This document shows, one piece after another, positions 14,735-21,339 of a stretch of DNA of 32,157 nucleotides. The notes below the pieces were generated by a model, which was not told the DNA's origin, made no database searches, and was given only the letters and a program-made list of their open reading frames with translations. The translations under genes and the position numbers were made by a program. The stretch lies in NCBI GenBank assembly GCA_902812335.1, contig CADDZL010000009.1:1-32157 (forward strand). Reading direction: 5' to 3'. The DNA is from Chloroflexota bacterium (GTDB lineage: Bacteria > Chloroflexota > Anaerolineae > DSLN01). Within the stretch, counting starts at the first letter, position 1, and each line of letters begins with the position of its first letter.

Positions 14735-15510
14735 GGTGCAGTCTCTACAATGGGGATGCCTTCCATTTCCGCTTCGACCGGCGCTGCAGCGGGCCGTGAC
14801 CAGATCCTCATCAACCATAAAGCGGCCGCCAGGATCAGGAGGCCGATGACTTGCGCAGCACGGAAGCCTCCGACCCAGATCACGCTATCGCCGCGGAAGG
14901 CTTCGAGAAAGATGCGCGCGGCGGCGGAAAGAGCGACTGCCAAAAGGAAATTCAGCCCTGCCCCCGGCCGGCCCAGGGGCCGCTTCCATACGACGACCAA
15001 CGCCGCTAGGGCCATCAGTGTCTCATAGATTTGCGATGGATGGCGGTAATCGTCCCAGAGATAGATGGCCCAGGGCAGTTGCGCCGGCGCGCCGAAGGCA
15101 TCGCCGCTCAGGATGTGTGCGGCCCCAAGAGCCACCATGAACACCGCCAGCCCCGGTGCGAGTGCGTCGAGCGTGGGGCGGAGCGGAAGCTGCTTGCGCC
15201 AGCCAACCAACGCAGCGGCGGCAATGCCGATGGCCAGACCGGCGTCGGGTGAAAGCGTGCCGGGCGTGAGCGCGAACAGGCTGAGCGGGTTCCCCAGGTA
15301 AACGCTCAGGTATCGAGCGGCATAGGCCAGACGCGCGCCAATAATCCCGGCGACCAGACCGTAGAAGATCAGGTTATAGATGGCGGCAACGTCGAGTCTG
15401 AGGCGGGCGGCTTCTTTTTCGGCCAGGGACGATCCGATCCAGAGGCCGGCGAGCAAGGCCAGACCGGGTAGTTGTACCAGGAAGGGTCCGAGGCGCACAA
15501 AAGGCAACAT
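14731..15510 (-). CDS. Lgt-like (prolipoprotein diacylglyceryl transferase family) membrane protein
   Basis: This polytopic 259-residue protein has about seven hydrophobic segments. Lgt-family features include the second membrane region (YGLVAGIIGARLAYA, 50-64), the HPSQIYE motif (157-163) and the following RIFLEAFRGDS segment. However, the conserved GRxxNFxNxExxG stretch of true Lgt is replaced by GAAHILSGDAFGAP (129-142). The His-Gly-Gly region appears as LSPDAGLAIG. It may therefore be a divergent paralogue rather than the housekeeping Lgt. It overlaps the TlpA gene by one base (TAATG) and the YtkA-like gene by four, so it sits firmly in the redox operon. Confidence 0.75.
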   Translation of the reverse strand: MLPFVRLGPFLVQLPGLALLAGLWIGSSLAEKEAARLRLDVAAIYNLIFYGLVAGIIGARLAYAARYLSVYLGNPLSLFALTPGTLSPDAGLAIGIAAAALVGWRKQLPLRPTLDALAPGLAVFMVALGAAHILSGDAFGAPAQLPWAIYLWDDYRHPSQIYETLMALAALVVVWKRPLGRPGAGLNFLLAVALSAAARIFLEAFRGDSVIWVGGFRAAQVIGLLILAAALWLMRIWSRPAAAPVEAEMEGIPIVETAP

Positions 15511-16085
15511 TACGGCGACTCCTGAAGCAGGTCTTCGACTTTGGACTGGATCGTGGCCTCGTTCATCGGCCCGCCCACGACGACCGTGCGGATGACGCCT
15601 CGACGGTCCACAAAGAACGTGGTGGGCAGGCCGCGCAGCAGGTAGCGCGCACTCACCGCACCGGTGCGGTCGAGCGGAACAGGGAAGGTCAGGCCGAAGT
15701 TCTGAACGAAGGCGGCTGCGTCCGCCTCGCTGTCTTGAAAGGTAGTGTTGACGCCGAGCACTACCAGCCCCTGGTCTTTGTACACCCGGTACACGTTCTC
15801 AATCGCCGGCATCTCGGCCCGGCAGGGCGGGCACCAAGAGGCCCACAGATTGACTACCACCACCTTGCCGCGCAGGTCGGAGAGCGTCACCTGGCCGCCG
15901 CCCAGTACGTCGAGTGTGAAGTCCGGGGCCGAGAAGCCTTCGCGCGGGCTGGGGGGCGGCGCGCCGCCGGAAGTGGCCGCTGGCGGGACGCGCGAGAGCA
16001 ATGTCCAGCCCACACCCAGGGCAAGGACGATGATCGTCAATATCGTCCAGCGGCGGGAGGATGGCAGGAGCGTCGCCTCAGTCAT
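15510..16085 (-). CDS. TlpA/ResA-like membrane-anchored thioredoxin
   Basis: This 191-residue protein has one N-terminal membrane helix (about 13-30), a Pro-rich spacer, and a TlpA-type thioredoxin domain (about 50-190). The active site is WASWCPPCRAE, preceded by APDFTLDVLGG and the GKVVVVNLWA strand; the cis-Pro region is LRGLPTTFFVDRRGV. It should act outside the membrane as a thiol-disulfide reductant, for example for cytochrome c maturation or copper-site assembly. It starts 3 nt after the CcdA-like remnant. A CcdA would normally supply its electrons, and GGAGAA before the ATG serves as ribosome site. Confidence 0.92.
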   Translation of the reverse strand: MTEATLLPSSRRWTILTIIVLALGVGWTLLSRVPPAATSGGAPPPSPREGFSAPDFTLDVLGGGQVTLSDLRGKVVVVNLWASWCPPCRAEMPAIENVYRVYKDQGLVVLGVNTTFQDSEADAAAFVQNFGLTFPVPLDRTGAVSARYLLRGLPTTFFVDRRGVIRTVVVGGPMNEATIQSKVEDLLQESP

Positions 16086-16088
16086 CGG

Positions 16089-16682
16089 TCAATTCTCCAC
16101 GTGCCTCAACCCGCCGATGGCGTGCCCGCTGAGATAGCTGATATAGGCCGGGACGAGCGGCAGCACACAAAGGGAGAGAAACGAGAGCAGCCCGGCCGCC
16201 ATCGCAATCAGATAGGTCGGCGTCGCCGTCCCACCGAACGGCAGGTCGAAGTATAGACGGTTGCGCTGCGCCCAGATCGCGATCAGCGCCATCTGATTCG
16301 TCAGCATCATCAGGCCAATGACGATCAGGAACAGCCCGCTGATCCTCTCCGACGTGCGCAGGTGACGGCGAAAGCGGCGCACAAAACGGGCCGCACGGTC
16401 CACAGTGCTGGCGGCCTCACGTCCTGCGGGTCGCCGTTCGCGCTCTCTGCCCCCGTCGTCGAGGACCGAGGAATGAGTGTCGGCGGCGAGGACAACCGGA
16501 GTCGGCACCAGGGTGCCTGCCGGCTCACGCACAAGCACCTGGATCGGCTCAGGCAGGCGGGCAACATAACGCGGCGGCAATGCGCGTAGGATGCCCGGCA
16601 GAACTGCCCAGCCCACTGCTACTAAGACAACCAGCGCGATGACGGAGACAGAGATCAGCCTCTGGCGACGGTCCACATTCAT
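16089..16682 (-). pseudogene. Scrambled CcdA (DsbD-type electron transporter) remnant
   Basis: The 197-residue frame is a mosaic. Residues 1-65 are an unrelated signal-anchor start (membrane helix 10-30, then a Pro-rich spacer). Residues about 108-140 (SERISGLFLIVIGLMMLTNQ) look like the last transmembrane helix of CcdA. Residues about 157-191 (LLSFLSLCVLPLVPAYISYL) look like the first transmembrane helix of CcdA with its redox Cys (Cys172). The family's Ser-Pro-Cys reads Ser-Leu-Cys. The middle helices with the second redox Cys are absent, and the TlpA gene begins 3 nt after the stop. The order C-terminus then N-terminus suggests collapse of a duplicated gene. A novel three-helix protein is the alternative. 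Confidence 0.6.
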
Positions 16683-16683
16683 A

Positions 16684-16700
16684 TCTTACCACATGTAAGA
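16684..16700. promoter_or_regulatory. Palindrome upstream of the redox operon, candidate BlaI-type operator
   Basis: TCTTAC and GTAAGA are perfect 6-bp arms around a 5-bp centre, starting 2 nt upstream of the ATG at 16682. The TTAC/GTAA halves recall BlaI/MecI-family operators, and a BlaI-type gene lies upstream at 17693-18115. Binding there would block the redox genes. This is inference from symmetry and position. Confidence 0.45.
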
Positions 16701-16728
16701 CCCCCACGCAAATAAAGGGTCGGCGTCC

Positions 16729-17700
16729 CTACCATCCCAGTAGCAGGGCGGTCCCGGCCATCGTCCGCCTGGCGCACTCGTCGAACGATGGCAGGTGCCC
16801 GGCCGCTGGCGCGAAGGCGATGACCAGCAGGACGATGAGCCAGGTCAGGCTTACCCCCAGCCTCGGCAGGGGAAAGAGGGGCTGGGGGCGTGCGGGATCG
16901 AGGAGCGCCAGCAGCCGCGCCTCAGTCACACTGAGTTGGCCTATGAGGGTGAACTCCGGCAGGGGAGCTGGATGGACAGCGAGCAACTTGCGTAGCGCGC
17001 GTGCCAGCGGCAGGGCGTCGCCCATAGTGTGCACCGCGTGGTCATCGGCCGCGATCTCTTTGGCGACGCAATAGCCCCCCCCCAGATCGCGCGCCACCGG
17101 AACGAAGAACAATGCCCGGCTCAGACAGCGCACTACCAGGATCTTCAGCGGGTCATACGCACCCAGGTGATGCGCTTCGTGCCGCAGCACGGCCTCCAGT
17201 TCTTCATCCGTTAATACGCGCAGTAGTTCGGTCGAGAGCCAGACTTTCGGCCTAAATAGACCATGCGTGAAGACCAGTGGGCGGCCGGCGCAGGTGAGGA
17301 CCACGCTTTCGGTCAGACCGCACTTCTGTGCCAGACGGCGCAGGCGCGGCGTCGGTGCACAGCGGGTGACTGCAAGCGGCGCCATCCACCGCCGCGTCAT
17401 CAGCGTGAGGCGTAGAGCCTCGCCAACTGCTAAGATAAGACCAAGGCCCAGCGGCAGGAGGAACGACAGGCGGCCTAAGTCCCCACCGTGCGCTACCATC
17501 TCATCCAGCGTCCGGCGGCAAACCGTCACAACCAGCGCCAGCGTCGCTTCCGACCCCCGTTCCGATAAAGCCAACCCGAGGACGACGGCCAGCGTCGCCA
17601 GTGCGGTGAGCAGCGCCAACGCCACATCGGCGCGACGCCAGAGCTTGCCCTGAGCTTGCGAAGGAAGGGGCGCGCCCTGAACTGTCGAAGGGTCAGGCAC
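16729..17700 (-). CDS. M56-family membrane metallopeptidase (BlaR1/MecR1-like), without sensor domain
   Basis: This 323-residue protein has hydrophobic segments at about 25-46, 77-97, 185-200 and 290-310. The zinc protease motif HEAHH (His174, Glu175, His178) comes after LTDEELEAVLR, and the third ligand is likely Glu215 in AKEIAADDHAV. Full BlaR1 proteins are near 580 residues with a penicillin-binding sensor domain, which is absent here. It is therefore a short M56 protein that probably cleaves the BlaI-type repressor encoded just before it. The GTG start at 17700 overlaps the blaI stop by 8 nt. Residues 2-19 are encoded by a small dispersed repeat (17648-17692), so the native N-terminus may have been shorter. 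Confidence 0.88.
   Translation of the reverse strand: MPDPSTVQGAPLPSQAQGKLWRRADVALALLTALATLAVVLGLALSERGSEATLALVVTVCRRTLDEMVAHGGDLGRLSFLLPLGLGLILAVGEALRLTLMTRRWMAPLAVTRCAPTPRLRRLAQKCGLTESVVLTCAGRPLVFTHGLFRPKVWLSTELLRVLTDEELEAVLRHEAHHLGAYDPLKILVVRCLSRALFFVPVARDLGGGYCVAKEIAADDHAVHTMGDALPLARALRKLLAVHPAPLPEFTLIGQLSVTEARLLALLDPARPQPLFPLPRLGVSLTWLIVLLVIAFAPAAGHLPSFDECARRTMAGTALLLGW
17648..17692. repeat. Paired small repeat at the blaI/M56 junction
   Basis: Two related 18-nt units, CCCTGAGCTTGCGAAGGA (17648-17665) and CCCTGAACTGTCGAAGGG (17675-17692), are direct repeats 27 nt apart. They form the first codons of the M56 gene and stop just before the blaI stop codon. The CCTGAGC...CGAAGG core also appears in the repeat at 21340-21407, which points to a dispersed repeat family. 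Confidence 0.6.
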
Positions 17701-18115
17701 GGCGACTTTTACCTTCGACCAGTTTGCGTTCGACCAGTGTCGCCAGGTCGCTCAAGCGGGCACGGTCGCTTTCGGCGACGGCGTCCACAAACTGCGCGAT
17801 CACCGCCGGACCGAAATCGGCGATCAGGCCATTGAGCACCTGCCGTGACAGGTGCTCGAACAGTTCTTCGCGAGTGAAGCGCGCCTTATAGACGAAGGCG
17901 CGTGAGACCTTGCGGCGTTCGAGGAAGCCCTTGGTCACGAGGCGGTTCATCACGGTCATCACCGTTTTGTAGTTGGCGTGGCCGCCCAGGTGATCCACCA
18001 CGTCTTGCACAGTCGGTTCGTCCAGGGCCCAGATTGCGTTCATGACCCTGGCTTCGAGTTCACCGAAGAGCCGCGAGAGGCCGTGTTGGTTTAGGCGAAA
18101 GGCACGGAGGTGCAT
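17693..18115 (-). CDS. BlaI/MecI-family transcriptional repressor
   Basis: With ATG 18115 the protein is 140 residues, the usual BlaI length. The winged helix region has LEARVMNAIWALDEPTVQDVVDHL, the recognition helix NYKTVMTVMNRLVTKGFLERRK, and the wing RAFVYKARFTREE. The C-terminal dimerisation helices cover about 75-135. AGGAG lies 6 nt before the start. An upstream ATG at 18175 is rejected because it lies beyond the promoter. It is followed, with 8 nt overlap, by the M56 protease that would cleave it. A palindrome covering its own -10 (18132-18152) implies autorepression. The target could be metal, redox or antibiotic stress; the neighbouring genes favour redox. Confidence 0.93.
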   Translation of the reverse strand: MHLRAFRLNQHGLSRLFGELEARVMNAIWALDEPTVQDVVDHLGGHANYKTVMTVMNRLVTKGFLERRKVSRAFVYKARFTREELFEHLSRQVLNGLIADFGPAVIAQFVDAVAESDRARLSDLATLVERKLVEGKSRRA

Positions 18116-18131
18116 CGTAGGCTCCTGATCG

Positions 18132-18152
18132 GGATTATATACTATATTATCC
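18132..18152 (-). promoter_or_regulatory. blaI promoter with overlapping palindromic operator
   Basis: A 21-bp near-perfect palindrome (nine of ten paired positions) starts GGATTATATAC on the plus strand. Its minus strand contains a consensus TATAAT (18135-18140), preceded after 18 bp by TTGGTT. The palindrome ends 16 nt upstream of the blaI start, so a bound dimer would occlude RNA polymerase. Confidence 0.65.
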
Positions 18153-18171
18153 ATCAGAACCAATGGCGTCC

Positions 18172-18489
18172 TCACATGATTACGCCCACGCCCACGAGTG
18201 CGATGGTCGCGCCCATCAGATCAAAGCGGTCAAGGCGCCAGCGCTCGAATACCATTCCCCACAAGATCGAAAACACGACGAAAATGCCGCCATAGGCCGC
18301 GTAGATGTGCCCGAATGCGGCTTCACTTTGGAATGTGGGAATCACACCGTAGAGAAACAGAACCGCACCGCCCAGGATGCCGAGTAAAATTCCCCTACCC
18401 TCGCGCAGTCATTGCCACACGAGGTGCCCACCACCCATCTCCGCCAGGCTCGCGGCAACGAACAGGGCGAGACCACGAATGATTTCCAT
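18172..18489 (-). pseudogene. ynfA: ynfA (UPF0060) family membrane protein, interrupted by an in-frame TGA
   Basis: Reading from ATG 18489 gives MEIIRGLALFVAASLAEMGG, the start of the four-helix UPF0060/YnfA family (small multidrug transporter-like). At 18409-18411 a TGA occurs where relatives have Trp (VWQ-stop-LREGRG). The frame then continues perfectly through LYGVIPTFQSEAAFG, HIYAAYGGIFVVFSILWG and FDLMGATIALVGVGVIM to a TGA at 18172, totalling about 105 codons against a family norm near 108. AAGGAG sits 7 nt before the start. TGA ends many other genes here, so recoding to Trp is unlikely. A TGG-to-TGA nonsense change or a base error explains it. It lies upstream of blaI on the same strand. 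Confidence 0.88.
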
Positions 18490-18500
18490 CTTCTACTCCT

Positions 18501-18731
18501 TCACTCCTCTAAGGCGGATGCGCCCCTACTCCAGGTGACGCTGTCGCTACGCCAGTTGTACACCGTCGCTGGACTGACAGCCATGACTTCCGCCACCTCT
18601 TCTGGACGTTTACCCAGATGGAGCAAGCGGATGGCAGTGGCGCGTTGGTGCACTTCGGGTCGCTTACCGGTGCGGCTCGCTCGTTCCGGGCCTGCCTGTT
18701 GTTCCTTTGTCCGTTCGAGCTTCGCGGCCAT
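18501..18731 (-). pseudogene. Transposase-type helix-turn-helix fragment
   Basis: The 76-residue frame contains one recognisable element, a homeodomain-like helix-turn-helix (RATAIRLLHLGKRPEEVAEVM followed by VSPATVYNWR). This element opens IS630-type and related transposases. The basic N-terminus leads into it. After it the frame ends in a short unrelated tail, so the catalytic DDE domain is absent. Its stop codon lies 12 nt before the ynfA start. I read it as the remnant of an insertion sequence. A free-standing small DNA-binding protein cannot be excluded. No terminal inverted repeats were identified. Confidence 0.5.
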
Positions 18732-19125
18732 GTCCCCGGTTTACCACGATTCGACCGCCGGTCTAAACTCTTTCGAGTGACTACTCAGCACTCTAGTTTA
18801 AGCAAGCTTGCAGAGCTAATACTCGATTATTTGCGTACGGTGATTGTTGTTGCTTTGGTAATTGGGCAAAGCAAGAGTGGTTATATTCCGCTTATTGACG
18901 ACGTTCTGGTTTCTGAAGGCAAACGCAATGAGTTGATCGAACTGCGTATAAGAGCAAAAGCATTGTTGTAAAGCGGATGAGCAAAAATGAGATCCTGGCG
19001 TTCGGGGACGAGAACAGCCAACGGCTACAGGAACAAGGGCAGAACCTATTCAGTGCATTGTCTGCTGATTTATAGCTTGCGTGTAGAGCCTATCCAGGCC
19101 AATGCGGCATGACTGGGACCAACGC
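18732..19125. other. AT-richer gene-free patch, probable remnant DNA
   Basis: This stretch has no convincing gene. Its middle (about 18775-18985) is clearly AT-richer than the surroundings. One plus-strand frame there ends in LILDYLRTVIVVALVIGQ and ELIELRIRAKALL, which looks protein-like, but it has no start signal of its own and joins onto shadow sequence of the transposase fragment. It may be the end of a foreign gene brought in with the insertion remnant. I see no RNA gene. Confidence 0.4.
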
Positions 19126-19209
19126 ACGAGCGGCCGCTCGTAAACTGCCCACTGTCCCCTGCGGTTAGTACTAATCGGCCTTGCGAAGCGCCCTGGATTG
19201 TGCTACAGT
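19126..19209 (+). promoter_or_regulatory. Palindrome and promoter upstream of the receiver-ParA gene
   Basis: A perfect 16-bp palindrome ACGAGCGGCCGCTCGT lies at 19126-19141. Further on, TTGCGA (19181-19186) and TACAGT (19204-19209) are spaced by 17 bp, 33 nt before the start of the downstream gene. The palindrome is a possible operator about 40 bp upstream of the -35. A second, short palindrome TTAGTACTAA is at 19165-19174. Confidence 0.5.
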
Positions 19210-19241
19210 AGGAATCTGAGATAGGCCCACAGGGAGCATGC

Positions 19242-20492
19242 ATGGCCGAAAGAATCCTGATTGTAGACGATGACCGCGATAGCCTGACCTTGATCGGTCT
19301 GATGTTGCAGCGCCAGGGGTACGAGATCGCCTCAGCCCAGAGCGGTAGCCAGGCGCTGCAGATGGCCGACATCCATCCGCCCGACCTGATTCTGCTGGAC
19401 GTGATGATGCCTGACATGGACGGGTTTGAAGTGTGTCGCCGGCTACGCACCATGCCGCGCCTGGCGCAAATCCCGGTGATTATGTTCACCGCCAAGACAT
19501 TGGTCGAGGACAAGGTGGCCGGCTTTGAGGCCGGCGCCGACGACTATCTCACCAAACCTACCCATCCCCAGGAACTGGCGTCGCGTGTGAAGGCCATGCT
19601 CAGCCGGGCGAAAAGCCAGCCGCAGCCGACAGCGACGATAGCCACAGCCAGCCGCCGCGCCAGCGTCGTCGCTGTCATGGGCGTGCGCGGTGGCCTGGGA
19701 ACAACTACCGTTGCGCTCAACCTGGCAACAGCCCTCTTGCAGAGCGGCCAGGAAGTCATCTTCGCCGAATTCCGACCCGGCGCAGGCACCGCCGCACTCC
19801 AGCTTGGACTCAATAAGACGTATGGCCTGACCGCGCTGATGGGCAAGCCCCTCATGGACTTGCACTCGGCCACGGTCGAAAGCGAACTGGCCACCCATAC
19901 CAGCCATCTGCGCCTCCTGCTCGCCTCACACCAGCCGCTGCAAACCGCGCTGAGCCTGTCACCGGAGTACGCGGAGGCCATTTTGAAGTCGCTCAGCAAG
20001 CTGAGCGATATTGTCGTCGTGGATATCGGCACCGGCCTGCCCGAAGCGAACCGCCGCGTGCTTATGGCCGCCGATGAGATCGTGGTCTGCCTGGAGCCGG
20101 AGCGGGTCTCCGTCAGCCTGGCTCAAGCCCTCCTGGCCGAACTGGAGCAGCTCGGGGTGGCGCTGCCGCGCGTGCGCCTGGTTCTGGTCAACCGGTCGGC
20201 CGCGGGCACGGCCCTGGCTACCCCGGTCGTCGAGGACGCACTGCGGCATCAGATCACCCAGATCATCTCACCGGCGGCTGAGCTGGCCGATCAGGCCGTT
20301 GAGCAAGGCATGCCCATGATCCTGGTTCAGCCGGAGAGCGCGACCGCGCAACAGTTCCGCGATCTGGCCCTGAGCCTGGCTGTTGTCCAGCCCAAGAGCG
20401 CCACCGAGCAGCAGTTCCACGACCTGGCTCTGGACCCATCTGTCGCCAACTACGATAGAGCGCGCACGGGCGATGGAGCTGCGCCGGTGTGA
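19242..20492 (+). CDS. CpaE/TadZ-like protein: receiver domain fused to a MinD/ParA-type domain
   Basis: The 416 residues begin with an intact response-regulator receiver (1-122: acidic pocket VDDD at 8-11, Asp53, Thr83, Lys105). A MinD/ParA-like domain follows (about 140-380), with P-loop GVRGGLGTTTVALNLA (147-162). That loop lacks the usual Lys residues, as in CpaE/TadZ proteins that localise pilus machinery. VVVDIGTGLPEANRR matches the switch II region. The C-terminus carries a 20-residue tandem duplication (362-381 and 382-401). AGGGAG lies 5 nt before ATG 19242. No tad pilus genes are nearby. The 3' end overlaps the endonuclease V start by 4 nt, an odd functional pairing. Confidence 0.88.
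   Translation: MAERILIVDDDRDSLTLIGLMLQRQGYEIASAQSGSQALQMADIHPPDLILLDVMMPDMDGFEVCRRLRTMPRLAQIPVIMFTAKTLVEDKVAGFEAGADDYLTKPTHPQELASRVKAMLSRAKSQPQPTATIATASRRASVVAVMGVRGGLGTTTVALNLATALLQSGQEVIFAEFRPGAGTAALQLGLNKTYGLTALMGKPLMDLHSATVESELATHTSHLRLLLASHQPLQTALSLSPEYAEAILKSLSKLSDIVVVDIGTGLPEANRRVLMAADEIVVCLEPERVSVSLAQALLAELEQLGVALPRVRLVLVNRSAAGTALATPVVEDALRHQITQIISPAAELADQAVEQGMPMILVQPESATAQQFRDLALSLAVVQPKSATEQQFHDLALDPSVANYDRARTGDGAAPV
20325..20444. repeat. 60-bp tandem duplication at the end of the receiver-ParA gene
   Basis: Two consecutive 60-nt units encode VQPESATAQQFRDLALSLAV and VQPKSATEQQFHDLALDPSV. Twelve or more of the 20 residues are identical, and the DNA is diverged at many third positions, so the duplication is not recent. 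Confidence 0.85.
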
Positions 20493-21217
20493 CGGGGCCG
20501 GCGCGGCCGCCATTGCACCGCTGGGACCTCTCACCCGCAGAGGCCCAGGCGCTCCAGCGCACGCTGGCAGCCCGCATCATTGAAGGACCGCCTCTAGAAG
20601 TAGGGGCACAGCGTGCTGTGCCCCTGCTCGTCGCCGGTGTGGACGTCGGCATCCAGGGGGAGGTAGCCCGCGCCGCCGTAGTCGTCCTCACCCATCCTGA
20701 CCTCCGCCCAATCGAGCAGGCTACCTATGAGGCACCCGTAACTTTCCCCTATATCCCCGGCCTGCTGGCTTTCCGCGAAACGCCGGTCATCCTGGGCGCG
20801 GTCGCCCGACTTAAGCGACAGCCGGACGTGCTGATCATTGATGGTCAGGGGCGGGCACACCCGCGCCGCTTCGGCATCGCCTGCCATGTCGGCCTGTGGT
20901 TGGACCGGCCGACCATCGGCTGTGCCAAGTCGCGGCTGTACGGCTACCACAGTGAGCCCGGGCCGAACACCGGGGACTGGGTTCCGCTGACTGCGGACCA
21001 CGATGTTATCGGCGCTGTCGTGCGCACCCGGCCGGGGACCAAGCCGCTGTATGTCTCCATCGGCCACCGGATTGACCTGGACTCGGCCGTGCACCTCGTC
21101 CTGACATGCCTGAAGGGGTACAGGCTGCCGGAGCCGACGCGCCTGGCACACCAGGCTGCCGCCGGCGAGCATGTCGTTCCCACCGCTGAACAACCTTCGC
21201 TTTTTGATCCGCTGTAG
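20489..21217 (+). CDS. nfi: Endonuclease V (deoxyinosine 3' endonuclease)
   Basis: This DNA repair enzyme cleaves the strand next to deaminated adenine. The 242 residues show the family signatures: AGVDVG with catalytic Asp52, FPYIPGLLAFRE with Glu97, and IIDGQGRAHPRRFG with Asp118, followed by HVGLWLDRPTIGCAKSRLYG. The GTG start overlaps the preceding TGA as GTGA, so expression is coupled to the receiver-ParA gene. Residues about 38-46 are encoded by a perfect palindromic repeat (20602-20625). It lies just before the first catalytic strand and lengthens the loop without breaking the frame. The tail PSLFDPL resembles a clamp-binding QxxLF peptide (QPSLFDPL), an inference only. Confidence 0.93.
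   Translation: MTGPARPPLHRWDLSPAEAQALQRTLAARIIEGPPLEVGAQRAVPLLVAGVDVGIQGEVARAAVVVLTHPDLRPIEQATYEAPVTFPYIPGLLAFRETPVILGAVARLKRQPDVLIIDGQGRAHPRRFGIACHVGLWLDRPTIGCAKSRLYGYHSEPGPNTGDWVPLTADHDVIGAVVRTRPGTKPLYVSIGHRIDLDSAVHLVLTCLKGYRLPEPTRLAHQAAAGEHVVPTAEQPSLFDPL
20602..20625. repeat. Palindromic repeat within the endonuclease V gene
   Basis: AGGGGCACAGC and GCTGTGCCCCT are perfect 11-nt arms around GT. Palindromes of the TAGGGGC...GCCCCT type are common between genes in Chloroflexota and cyanobacteria. Here one is inside a coding region and read in frame. Confidence 0.75.
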
Positions 21218-21339
21218 CTCTTTCTCACTGCAAGGAACGCGGAAAAATACCACCGTTTTGCGCAGATTCTGATCTTCACTATCATATCAGTATCTCAGCG
21301 TTCTCTACGAACTCTGCGAAAGTCATCTCATCAATGCCT

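Noticed and set aside
18409-18411. TGA read as Trp (alternative genetic code) in the ynfA-family gene
   Set aside because: TGA is the normal stop of many genes in the window (hlyD, the methyltransferase, the YtkA-like gene, sir2), so genome-wide recoding is not supported.
18618-18971. Plus-strand 117-codon frame across the transposase fragment and AT-rich patch
   Set aside because: Its first half is the antisense of the helix-turn-helix frame, and it has no ribosome site. Only the last 50 codons look protein-like.
19165-19185. Resemblance of TTAGTACTAATCGGCC to the 3' end of 23S rRNA
   Set aside because: The match is only about a dozen bases with no 23S, 5S or other rRNA sequence around it.
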